A DNA stretch of 64,000 bases from the NCBI GenBank assembly GCA_020746875.1, contig JAGTJL010000040.1:103640-167639 (forward strand), in the 5' to 3' direction. Below the pieces are notes generated by a model. The model was not told the DNA's origin, did not search any database, and saw only the letters and a program-made list of their open reading frames with translations. Every line of letters starts with the position of its first letter. Position 1 is the first letter of the stretch. The stretch is from Rhexocercosporidium sp. MPI-PUGE-AT-0058 (Eukaryota > Ascomycota > Leotiomycetes > Helotiales). Positions 38,126-48,480 of this stretch are shown piece by piece. The translations under genes and the position numbers were made by a program.

Positions 38126-38580
38126 CGCTATAACCTATAAGCACCTCCCTCGCCAGAACGGCATTAAAGTGCTAATAATCGCAGAGAGAGATCCGCATTC
38201 TGGGTGGATCGATAGGTTCAGGCAACCAAAGAGTATCTCTGCGAATGGCATAAAATCTAGATCGGTTAGCTAGTAGTCACACTCCTTTATACAGTAGTTT
38301 GCAAATGCCGATGACAGTTCGTTACCTAAATGTCCAAACTCTCGTGACTTCCACCCAACAGTGTGATTCAGCGACGACGGGCCTTAAGAATGGGCATTGT
38401 GTATGGGCCGTTTTGGTGGCTGGAGAATTGCCTCACTTATTCTCTAACCATCCACCTCCTGAAGGCATTACAACGTCTCGCAGCATTTATACCTCAAAAG
38501 CTCTCTTCCTCTATAACCTCTACGTGCCCTCAGAGATCGAGCAATTATACACCACAGAATAGAGTCCCTAACGTACCGCG
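38126..38580 (+). other. Unassigned region with two overlapping open frames
   Basis: Frames at 38299-38562 (87 codons) and 38363-38608 (81 codons) overlap and neither has a recognisable motif. The region directly precedes the kinase relic and is more likely its promoter and leader than a gene. Confidence 0.3.
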
Positions 38581-38582
38581 GT

Positions 38583-39403
38583 TCTACCTCCGACTTCTCT
38601 CGCTTTGACTCAGGCATTATCGTCAAGTCGCCCAAAAAGGTTTAGGCAGGAAACCCCAACTATAAAAAACTGGAAAAAGAAATAAAGGGAGCTATCTCTT
38701 TTAAACGACGGATTTTAGAAAAACTAAGTAGCCATCCGAGGATCGTTCCGTTTATATACCCCTCCAACCTCATATGGCCGCAAAGCTAAGCGTTATTAAT
38801 AGATATCTACGAGTTTATGCCCCTTCTAAGGGCATTTTACTTACTGAAGCAAGCCATAGGAATCTGCAAGCATATCTTGACTTTAACAACGCAACAATTA
38901 ATAATTCTCTACGTTGGAAATAGTCTGTGTAAGCGGTCGAAGCCGTTGCATATGTACACAGGCAGGGCGTGATACACTCGGACCTGCGACCTGAAAACTA
39001 CTTAGTGCATACCATAGGTCAATTATCGCTGGACCTTTGGCTCTGCGACTTTGGTGGATCGAGGTGTGACGAGCTAGGATTCAATGTCCACCACTTGCCC
39101 GACGAACCGTTTTTTGACCCCCGAATGCCGTGGGAGTCGACACTAGCAGTTGATATCTTTAGTCTAAGGTCCATCGTCTACGCCACTCTAACAAGATATT
39201 GGCCATATAGGGATGGCCCGCCCCTAGCGACTATAGAGAACAAAACTACTTATGAGGCCCACGTAAACAAAATGTTTACAGTGGGGATATTCCCAGACGT
39301 GTCCATATTAAGAGGTGAGAAGGTCATTAAGAGATGCTAGGACCACTAATACAAAACGGCCGAGGAGGTGCTATGGGCTCTTAAGTCGGAATTAGTAGCA
39401 TAA
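38583..39403 (+). pseudogene. Small fungal serine/threonine protein kinase pseudogene
   Basis: The N-lobe is in frame 3 from 38583 (DFSRFDSGIIVKSPKKV with the VAVK-type Lys, then RILEKLSSHPRIVPFI). A shift of frame between about 38760 and 38850 leads to frame 2: EASHRNLQAYLDFNN and AVAYVHRQGVIHSDLRPENYLV. This holds the catalytic loop (HSDLRPEN for HRDLKPEN), then LCDFGGS (DFG) and VDIFSLRSIVYATLTRYWPY. The TAG at 39338-39340 replaces Trp or Gln in a 'C-W-x-H-Q-Y' end motif, and KTAEEVLWALKSE closes the kinase fold. The catalytic Asp, Asn and DFG survive, yet a frameshift and stops (38640, 38931, 39338) disable it. The family is short stand-alone kinases common in fungal accessory regions; substrate unknown. 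Confidence 0.75.
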
Positions 39404-39589
39404 AAGCGCACGACAAGCACGGATATCAGCAAAATGTAGTCATTTCCTACCTTTCGCTATAGATGCATATTACATTAATGCAGAAATGTACGGCTCTAGA
39501 AAAGGGAGAAAGAGTGATCATTACCGTGGGGCCATTTATTATACTCCTAACCATATGGATTGCTCCAATCGAAGCACTAGCTAGGATTA

Positions 39590-40369
39590 ATGAAAAGTCC
39601 GCCACAAAGGCTTCGACGGGATGCAGAGGTACTTCCACTTCTTGCCGGGCGAAGTCTCTTTAAAATCTCTGAATGCTCGAAATCTACCAGTACCACAATT
39701 CCGAGCTGGGGATTCCATAGCATGTTTAGTGGCCCCTACATCACGATGCACGATGCTCTACTCCGTAGCTATATCCCCTCCATGGCTTGCACCAAATCCT
39801 TGCTCCTTTGCTAAAGAATCTTCTCCGCTGCCGGTTATTCCGACTCAGTCCCACCTAATGCAACGCCGTCTGTTGGACCTATCCTACTTTGACACAGAGG
39901 CACCACGTTTCAACCGCAGATGTAGTGTCTCTCAATAACTGCCTCATATCAGACGTATCGAGAATGCTGATGTACTAGTCTCCAACAAATGCCTGACCAT
40001 CGTGATATCCCCATCTACAGCAGAGAACGCGCTCAAATGATGTCGTGATACTCTCGTGGATAGGCTCGGCGTAGTCGAAAGATGATCATTTGAAGCTTGA
40101 AGTCGACGTCGACGCAGAGTTGACTGAAAGCTTGCCCCGTGGTTAGTCAATTGTCCAATAAAGGAGGATGGTCGCAGACAAGTGCTACTGACCTTTTTTG
40201 GCCATACAACTTGCGACCTTGAGGACAGCGCTGACGAGGCAGATTCTTCACTCCCTTCTAGCTCTAAAACTTCGCGACAGTAGTAGTAGGCGCATAGTGT
40301 GCTGGGCAAATTCTGGCCACTATTACTTTGTTTGAGGGTGTTCGAAGGTTTCGATTTTGCGCAAGACAT
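39590..40369 (-). pseudogene. Kinase-like gene relic of the fungal 'IDFERA' type
   Basis: On the minus strand, near 39760-39740, one frame reads IVHRDVGA, a catalytic-loop HRD. One base-shift away, at 39730-39665, is NMLWNPQLGIVVLVDFEHSEIL, matching the 'N-M-L-W-N...x-x-I-D-F-E-R-A' block of fungus-specific kinase-like proteins in which DFE replaces DFG. Upstream, a 141-codon open frame (40369-39944, starting MSCAKSKPSNTLKQ) is serine-rich and may be the N-terminal part or chance. Stops and at least one frameshift separate the pieces. The open frames on the plus strand here (39463-39938) and at 40264-40518 on the minus strand are probably shadows. Moderate confidence for the kinase core, low for the upstream part. 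Confidence 0.45.
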
Positions 40370-40664
40370 GTGAGAGTCCCAAAGAGTGGGATTTTTTCAG
40401 CCTGAATGGCATTCGGAAGGCATGGGAGCCTAACTTGTGCCGGGGTGTTTTCGGCCAGTATCGGACTGTTGAGCATATCACATGGTATCAAGCCCCACCA
40501 CCTTGCAAAGTCCCGCAAACCACAAATTTCTTCCTAAATGAATAATCTCACCACAAAACGTTGTACTCAAATACACACAATACTCAATAGCAATCGATCG
40601 ACGATTCTGTACGGTTTTCAAAGCGCCAAGGCGCGCGCACGGGCCCGCTGCCGCTTTTGCGGGG

Positions 40665-40672
40665 TATAAAAT
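40665..40672 (+). promoter_or_regulatory. TATA box of an orphan promoter
   Basis: GGGGTATAAAATTC follows a GC-rich tract (GGCGCGCGCACGGGCCCGC) and precedes a pyrimidine-rich leader (TCCTCCTTTTTCTTCC). This is a classic layout for a strongly expressed fungal gene. The first ATG (40753) opens only 12 codons, and no gene follows. Confidence 0.4.
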
Positions 40673-40823
40673 TCTCGCGACTTCATCGCTCGCTCATCCT
40701 CCTTTTTCTTCCTTTTCCAACAACCCTAAAATCTCCACTTTCGCGACGCTTAATGCTTGCTCTTCATTGCGCATTCGGCCCTTCTTCCTAAATCCCATAC
40801 CTTCCCACCAAGCTCCCCTGATC

Positions 40824-40920
40824 AGCCACGCCACAGCTGAGAAGACCCTCGTAGCAGGGCTCCCCGGAGACTAAGATGCCGTGGACTCAGCTACAGGACA
40901 GGGGGGTGCAAGGCGTGGCT
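40824..40920. repeat. Imperfect hairpin-forming inverted repeat
   Basis: AGCCACGCC (40824-40832) pairs with GGCGTGGCT (40912-40920). Inside it, CAGCTGAG pairs with CTCAGCT at about 40886-40892. The arms are intact in this unRIPped island. Function unknown. Confidence 0.5.
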
Positions 40921-41271
40921 TAGGAAGCGCTAGTAGGATTGAAATTAAATGTGGATAGAAGGTCTATGTGGTTTGTTAGCATGGAGATGGACGATGTATA
41001 GCAGCATTTAGGTTCTGTGTGATGAACATGAATTCTGGCGGCTAATTATAGCTTAAGCCACATTCATATTAGGGCTGCCTAAGACGCTAAAAGGTTTCCT
41101 GAATACGACAAAGTGTAAACCATAGGCTACTTCGTATTATGAGTATATAATGTGCATGACAACCAGTAATATCCACTCGTTCTATCTGCACTAAGACTCT
41201 AAAAGGTCCGCCGGACTGTGAGAATAGCTCCTCTTTTCACAATGCCTCGCAGCAGTGCTTCAGCGACCAAA

Positions 41272-41280
41272 TATAAAAAG
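41272..41280 (+). promoter_or_regulatory. TATA box of the secreted-protein gene
   Basis: TATAAAAAG lies 131 bp before the ATG at 41411. Between them is a CT-rich leader containing two imperfect tandem copies of a segment around GAAGACCATCA. Confidence 0.6.
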
Positions 41281-41410
41281 GGAGCTTTGCCTCTCTTTAA
41301 TCTCTTCATCTCACCATCACTTCAATTCATTCTCAGTTAAGCTCCGAAGACCATCACTTCAGCTCAATTCCCTCTCAAACAAGCCCAGAAGACCATCATC
41401 TCTCCAAATC

Positions 41411-41782
41411 ATGAAATTTTCTGCCTCCCTTCTCCTCCTCTCAGTCCTCTCCGGCGCCGCAATCGCTAAAAACTGCGCTGTTAACGTCTACTACTGTGGC
41501 TTTAATCTTCGAAAAATCGGTAAGACCTCTCATATTCCAGCACCTCACATCAAGTTCCCCCCTCCGTCCCACAATACTCAATAGTGACTAATTTACGACT
41601 CCTCGGAAGCGACGGGAAACAACTATGACAACCAAATTACCAAGGCAATGGCCGGACACAACGGCGATAGCAATAACGCCGTTTTCCTCTGCCTAGGAGG
41701 AAACAATGGTGATATTAGATTTGTTGAGCAATGTGGCACCTGCATTGATGCTGGCAGCGGTAAATCTGATTACTGTACCTAG
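41411..41782 (+). CDS. Small secreted cysteine-rich protein (two exons)
   Basis: Exons 41411-41519 and 41610-41782 give 93 residues. The first 19 (MKFSASLLLLSVLSGAAIA) are a textbook signal peptide: a Lys, a hydrophobic core, and cleavage after A-I-A. The mature part has six cysteines (KNC, YYC, FLC, EQC, GTC, DYC), so three disulfides are likely. It contains YDNQITKAMAG and FLCLGGNNGDI. Such proteins are common in plant- or insect-associated fungi as secreted effectors or surface proteins; the actual role is unknown. The ATG at 41411 is preferred over 41255, which lies before the TATA box, because the signal peptide starts there. The frame has no RIP-type internal stops, unlike its neighbours, so it may be functional. 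The final TAG follows C-T and could itself be a mutated CAG, since the frame continues about 16 more codons. Confidence 0.7.
41520..41609 (+). other. Intron of the secreted-protein gene
   Basis: 90 nt with donor GTAAGACC and acceptor CTCGGAAG. A branch-site-like TGACTAAT lies 18-25 nt before the acceptor. The nearer AG after ACTCAAT would give a frame that stops within 15 codons, so the later AG is chosen. Confidence 0.6.
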
Positions 41783-42253
41783 AGGTATAACCTTGCCTCG
41801 GATACCATGGGTTGCTTTGGATTGGATTGAATGGGATTTTTGACGGTGGTGGTGTTTGCTTCGGTTGTGGTTTATGCCTTGGACGGTTTTCCACTTCTAT
41901 TTTGTCTGAATAGAGAAGCCCGGGGAGAGAGGAGAGAGGAGTAGGATTGCAGCAAGGATTTCTAATGCGCTGAGACTTACAGTATTATCGTTATATTCAA
42001 ACGCAATCTGATTATGCCTCTGGAGCTTGTATCCCTAAAATATCTTGTGCATTAGTAGACCTGTTGGCTATGCAAGTATTCGCAGCTGTAATCGAAAATA
42101 GGGATGGGCGCCTGATGTAAGCACTCTGGACTGATTCAAACCGTCAAACAGCTGATGTTAACAACTTTCCCTGGATATACTACCCAAAAGGTTCCTTTTG
42201 GGCCTCGGGTTAGGGTCAGAACTTTGGCCTATAGGGCGAAAGGGTAGGCGAAT
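41783..42253. other. Intergenic sequence of normal composition
   Basis: Downstream of the secreted-protein gene. No further gene, tRNA or clear repeat. It ends where palindromic units and then AT-rich sequence begin. Confidence 0.5.
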
Positions 42254-42376
42254 CTTTACACCACGGGGTAAAGAATTAATATATTAATATAAAATCGGTA
42301 AGCAGACTTTTGCCCCACGGGGCAAAAGCCATTCTCGAACATCGGGAAATAAACTTTTATACCGCGAGGCAAAAAA
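42254..42376. repeat. Three spaced copies of a GC-rich palindrome
   Basis: CTTTTGCCCC-AC-GGGGCAAAAG at 42307-42328 is a perfect 10-bp inverted repeat. Degenerate versions are at 42254-42273 (CTTTACACCACGGGGTAAAG) and about 42354-42376 (CTTTTATACCGCGAGGC...). Spacing is about 50 bp. The changes are mostly C to T or G to A, so all three may have been identical. Confidence 0.7.
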
Positions 42377-42785
42377 CTATTATAACTTTATATTATAAAG
42401 TAAAAAAAAAATCCTTAAGAAATAAACGAAACCTTTAACCTACGGCTAAATTAAGTATTAAATTAAATAAGAATATAAACACTTTTAAGCCTGAATTAAT
42501 ATCCGGCCGCGAGAGCTTACGTGATTCGTAGTAGATAAGCTTTTTAGCAAAATTACAAATAATCTTAAACCGTAAAGCAAAACTAAATTAATCTAAGATC
42601 CGCATATTATCGTCGCTTCGTAGAGATCCTACTATTCTTCTTTATTATTTCTTTCCTTTTTATTATTCTTGCTTACTTATAAAAATTACGACGAACGAAT
42701 ATTCCCGCTCTTTCTGTTATGAATAGATTTTATCGAGTGAAAGTCAGGATAGAATTTGGGATTTAAGGTATATTTTCTATCTAAA
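42377..42785. other. RIPped boundary sequence
   Basis: AT-rich transition between the gene island and the S repeat. No feature recognised. Confidence 0.4.
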
Positions 42786-42957
42786 TCTAAGGGTAAAAAC
42801 AGGGTTAGGTTTAGAAACATTAGGGGCCTTATAATTAAAAATATAAATTTTATAAGATATAATAATTTTAAATATATTAAGATTTTAAATTTATTAAAAA
42901 ATTAATGTAATAATATTACTTAATAATTATTTATTAATAAAAAATACTTTTAAAATT

Positions 42958-43445
42958 TAATAACAGGTATTCTGTTATTTATTATATAAGAAGCCTGCAA
43001 AATATTCGATGACAGGTATTCTGTCATTTATTATATAATTATTTTTACTTAAGAAGCTCGCAAAATATTCAATAATAGGTATTCTGTTATATTATTTAAG
43101 AAGCTCGCAAAATATTTAATGATAAGTATTCTGTTATTTATTATATAATAAGAAGCTAGTAAAATATTCGATAACAGGTATTCTATTATTTATTATATAA
43201 TTATTTTTACTTAAGAAGCCCGCAAAATATTCGATAATAAGTATTCTGTCATATTATATAAGAAGCCCGCAAAATATTCGATAACAGGTATTTTATTATT
43301 TATTATATAATAAGAAGCTAGCAAAATATTCGATAATAAGTATTCTGTTATTTATTATATAATTATTTTTACTTAAGAAGCCCGCAAAATATTCGATAAC
43401 AGGTATTCTGTTATTTATTATATAATTATTTTTACTTAAGATTCT
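42958..43445 (-). repeat. Minisatellite of the inner S copy (63- and 51-bp units)
   Basis: About eight units of the type AAGAAGCCCGCAAAATATTC-GATAACAGGTATTCTGTTAT plus an AT-rich tail. Long units are about 63 bp and short ones about 51 bp, both multiples of three. Each unit carries an inverted repeat, ATAACAG-GTATT-CTGTTAT. Confidence 0.85.
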
Positions 43446-43859
43446 TATATTTAATTATAAATATATTATAAGATATTTAATAATAAATATTTTGCTAATT
43501 TTAATATAATTATATTTTATTTTAAGTTTCCGAAATATATTAATAGCAAATATTAAATTATTATTTTATGCTTATATTAATAAAGATTTTAATAAACTTA
43601 TATAATAGATTTTTTATTATTATAATAAATTATTTTTACTTTAAGCTTTTATGAAATATCTTATAATAAAAACTCTATCACCTTATATTTCTTATTTATT
43701 TAATAAGTATCTTAATAAATCCTTTTTTATTAATACTTTTTTATTAAAATCTTAAAGATTTTTAAAATATATTATTTATTCTTCTTTTTTTTAAATAATA
43801 ATATTTAATTATATACGTTATTTTATTATTAATAAAATGCGTCGCTCGCACGTGCGCAA

Positions 43860-45190
43860 CGCTTAGCGCTTTCTTGATTTTATTATTATTATACTAACGA
43901 ATTATATTATTTAAGCATTTTAATATACTAAAATATTTTTGCTTTACTTATCGCGCTCTTTATTTAAATAAGGATTTTATATTAACTTTTTACGTAAGAT
44001 ATTAATTATAAGCTGCCTGAAACGCTTTTAGTATTAAGATAATCTAATTCTGTTACTAATAGATTATCTGCGACTTATATTATCTTGCGAATATGACTAA
44101 AAGAAAAGCTTTTAAACGCGGCGTAAAGCCTATTAAGTAAGTTTTAGATTTAATTTCCTTATAAATTATTTGTTAATTAGTTTAATTTATCTTCTCTTAA
44201 TATATTTGCGCTTCGTTCGCGTATATAATAAGCTTTTAAACTTCTAAAGAATCCAGATAAAGCTTTAGTTTTCGAGTTCAGCGAATTTCTGTCGAAGTAA
44301 TACTTAAATAACGCTTTTTACAAATCCTTCGTTTTTTTCTTCTTTTTATTTATTGAACTTTAAAACAGTATTTAAGAATTTGCGTTTATATTTTAAATTA
44401 ATATTATTTATATTCGCTTATTAAATTAAGTCTACGAATTCGATATTTTTATAAAATTTGCTTTTAATTTCGTTATTTTTAAGAAACTTATATTCTTTAT
44501 ATTATATATTAATAATCGTCGAGCTTATTTTAAAATATATAAAAGCATAACTAATATCGAATATTAAATATACTTCCGTATAAAGTAAAATAAGTTAAGC
44601 CTTATATTAAGGTCTTATAAGGAGTATTTAATATTAGTCGAGTAGATGAGACTAAATTTAGCGATAAGTTTAATTAGTTTAAAAGTATTATTCCGCGTTT
44701 ACTTTACTTATAAGGTAAGTAAGCTTGAACTTAAATATAAGTTCGAATTAAATAAGGCTGGATTTTTAATAAGCTTAATTAAATTCGAGAAGCTAAAAGT
44801 TATATACTTCGTTATTATTAATAAAAAGTATTATATTTAATTATAAAATAAGAAGGAAATATAAGATACTTTATATAAAATTTAAAAGAAGTAGTTTAGA
44901 AAATCCGTAAAGCTTTTAAAAGTAGTTAATATAATTATTTTTGTCGAAGTAATAAAAAAGTATACTTATATCGCCGGACTGCGAATCTGTTAAGCTCGAT
45001 TATTTTAAAGAAAGTAAAATATATATAAATAAGAGGATTATTATAATTTATTTAATTAAGAAAAATATATATTATATTTTACTTAATAAAATTAGTTTTT
45101 TTTAATATAATAGATTTTCTGTCAGCACTTTTATTTAGTCTTTTACAGCAGAGCTTTATTATTAATTCAAGTTATTATATAACTTAAATA
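43860..45190 (+). pseudogene. S-repeat coding relic 1, inner copy
   Basis: Matches 55910-57280 of the outer copy. In this copy a 64-codon open stretch remains at 44646-44840. The frame corresponding to the outer copy's 77-codon open piece is at 44968-45190 and is broken by stops. No family was recognised. Confidence 0.4.
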
Positions 45191-46589
45191 ATTCTTAGAC
45201 CGAAACGGTAATCTAAAAGCTAATAAATACAGTAATTATCAATTATATAACGAATTTTAATTATTTTGGTATATCGATATATTAAAATAATTTGGCTTAT
45301 TATTATAAGGACGCTTAATGCTAAGCCTCCTTATATGCGGGGATTTATAATTCTTTTATTTAAATAATAATATTACGTTTCTTATATATTACTTCTTTTT
45401 AAAATTATATTATTTTACGATAAGAGTTAAATTATTACTAGAAGTATTCCGAGCAGAGGTAAATGCTTAACACTTAGCTTTTATTATTTATTAATATTTT
45501 TTAGTTCTTAATTACCAGCGAAGACTTTCTTACAGACGCAAGCTTACTTGCCTTATATAATATCGCGTATAAAAGTAAGCAGCTCTTCTCGAGCTAAGAC
45601 GTTTTCTTTTAATAAAAGCAATAACTGCCTTCGAGTATATTCTTACGTTATTTAAGAGAAAATTAAATTCCGCTTATAAGTATATAAATTCTTTTATAAA
45701 GATATTTCTAATAAATAATAATTATTAATAAATTTATTAATTATATATTTTCCTTTTAATTTATTTCTTTCTTATTAAATACAAAACCTTCCGCTCTTTT
45801 AGAAAAACTTGCCGAATCGAGTTCGAAGCAGCTATTTATTGATTATTTAGTAAAATACTAAGGCATTAAACTCGCAGTAAAGACTTTAGTCGAGAATAAG
45901 ATATTATAAAAAGTCGTAATAATTAAGCTTATTAAGTACTTAAATAAAATAGTTTCGTCGAAATAAAAGTTTATTTAATAACTCGTTAAGAGAGTAATCG
46001 AATTAAAGAACTTAATAAAGAAAGAAAGAATTATTTTTAAAAGCGGCGGGATAAGTTCGGAAGGAGCTTAATTACAGCAAGGATAATAAGTTATTATACT
46101 TCTTGAGTTTACTTAAGATCTTAATACTTTCGAGGTTTAGAATAAGTAATATTTTAAATTAATAATAATAAATATAAACTCCGCGAACGGTTATAAATCT
46201 TTTATTATTATACGAATCTATTTAATATTTTTTTAACTTAATAATATACTTCTCTTTTAATTTCCTATTACGAATAATATCTTTTGCTTTTATTCTTATT
46301 AATATATTAGTAAACTCTTAAGTTTACGCGCGAAGTAATTAACGAGCTAGTATTATCTACTTTATAATATTATTAATATCGTTTAAAATAAGGTTATATT
46401 TTATAAATATATAAGGTCAGTCTTTAGAAAGAGTTTTAATTTATAAATATTAACAAAATAAAGATTATATTTTAATAAATATATACTAGTTCTGATTTAT
46501 TATCTTTATATAAAAGCGTATTAACCGTGATTAGCGAGCAGGGTTAGTCCGTGCGGCGGCCAGTTATTAGTTAATAATCGGTTTATTTA

Positions 46590-48480
46590 AGTATATCGAT
46601 ATATTAAAATATTAAATAATAATATATATCGCGAACTTTTATATAATTATAATTATAATTTTAAACTTAATAAAGATTACGAAGAAGATATTAATAAAGA
46701 GCTTAAAAGATTATTCCGCTTCGCTATAAAAGTTTAAGAAACGCAAGCGATTAAAAGTAAGTAAAAGCAGAATTATAAAAAAGATAAAAAAGGAAGATAA
46801 TATAAAGACTTTATTAATTATAAAAAAGAAAAGATAGAATAAGGAAGTATAGCAGAAGTTAAGAACTCGTAAAGCTTAATAATATATTATTATTACTTTT
46901 CTCTTATTATTAATACTAATTTACTTAAAGTTTTATTTCTTCTTGCTTTTATTAATCTTTTCGAATTAAGCTTTAAAGCTAAGAAACGTATATATAACGT
47001 TATATTTATAATTAATAATTAATATTTAAAAAAGCTATTATAAAATACCGGTATACCGAAGCTTATTCTTATAAAAGAATATTATTTTAGATTAATTTTT
47101 ATTTTAGACGACTTATAAAATATTATATTTAAGAGTATAAAAAAGAATCGTAAGGTTTATATACTTATTAATTAAGATAATAGTTTTTAAGCGAAAGAAT
47201 TATACTTTTAGAGAAACGTTATTAAGACGTTCTTAAAGGAGATCGGAAAGCCGGCCGAAAATATATTAAATATCTCGTTTGTCTTTAATTTATTACTTAT
47301 TTCTGCGAATTTCGAATTGCGCTTATTATTTCGTTTCGGTAAATAAATTTTTATTTTAAAGCTTTTTTTAATTTATATAATTAATATCGGCTTTACAAAT
47401 TAAATAATTGCTTTTTATATTAATACTAAATATATAAGGCTTTCTACTCTCGCGGGGGATTACGAAAAGATTTAATTACTTGCTTTTTTAATTTAAGTAA
47501 ATATTACTATTATATTAAAAGCTTCTTCGATAATTATATTTATAATTATAAAATTAATAAACTTTATTATTATTTATCAGACTTCCGCGTACGTTATATT
47601 CCTCTTGCTTAGCGTTATTTATATAATATTTATTATTAAGACTAAGATTTTATATAATAGCGCTTTTCGTATTCGATAGAATATTTAAGGAATAATAATA
47701 AGTATAATAATTGCTTTAATTAAAGCTGTAGAGGGCGATATCGAGAAGGAACGATATTTAATCGTTAAGTTATAATTAATTATATTATAAAATATCGCTA
47801 AATATAAAGACAAAAAGATAAACTTTAAAGTTTTAATATTGCTTTTTTCCGAGATTTTATTAGATTTTCGCCGAAACGAAAGCTTTAAAACTTAAAATAT
47901 AATTATAAAAGCTTTAATTTAAGAGTTATTTCCCGAAGTTAAATTAAAAGCTTTCGAATCGGCTAATAATAAAAGCGAAGAATTAAAGGAAGAGGAATCG
48001 GTTAAGAATTAGAGTAAAGATTTAAAGAATAAAAATAAAGTACCGGAGGCAGAGAGCGACCGCGAGGATTAAGAAGAAAAAGTAAAAAGTACGAATAAAA
48101 ACGAGGATAAAGCGCTAGAGAAAGAAGCTAGAAGCGAAGAATAAGGGAAGGTAAAAGGTATAAGTAAATAAGAAGAAGTGGAAGGTATAAGTGAATAAGA
48201 GAAGATGGAGGATACGGGTGAAGGCGAGGAATAAGAAGAAGTAAAGGGTGCGGGGGAAGGCGAGGAATAAGAAGAGGTAGAAGGTACGAGTAAGGGCGGG
48301 GAATAAAAGGAAGTAGAAGATGCGAATAAGGGCGAGGAATAAAAGGAAAGAGTAAAAAATGCGGGCGTAGAATAAGAAGAAAGAATAAAGAATGCGAGTA
48401 AGAATAAGGAAATAAATTGAAATAAAAAGAAAAAGTAATAATAACCGGATTAGTAATAAATTAATTTTATATAAAATTTT
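46590..48480 (+). pseudogene. S-repeat coding relic 2 with acidic C-terminal repeat, inner copy
   Basis: A plus-strand frame interrupted almost only by TAA/TAG runs from the YIDILK motif near 46590. It passes through KLNKDYEEDINKELKRLF-like sequence, DDL near 47108, LRLLFRFGK near 47310-47345 and TLAGDYEKI near 47447. It reaches a strongly acidic Glu/Lys-rich end at 47985-48430. There, about 12-residue units of the form EEVEGAGEGEEQ (36 bp) repeat several times, with TAA now at each Gln. Length would be about 600 residues. I do not recognise the protein. It lacks Walker, RecQ or transposase motifs, so it is not the usual telomere-linked helicase as far as I can read it. The outer copy confirms the frame. 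Confidence 0.5.

Noticed and set aside
39463..39938. Three overlapping plus-strand frames read as a protein gene
   Set aside because: They mutually overlap in different frames, while the minus strand carries HRDV and VLVDFE kinase blocks.
39944..40010. Ankyrin-like HLSAF...GDITMVRHLLE stretch on the minus strand
   Set aside because: Only one partial repeat-like match; not enough to call an ankyrin domain.
42958..43445. CRISPR-like array
   Set aside because: Regular repeats, but no unique spacers; units are contiguous minisatellite repeats in a eukaryote.
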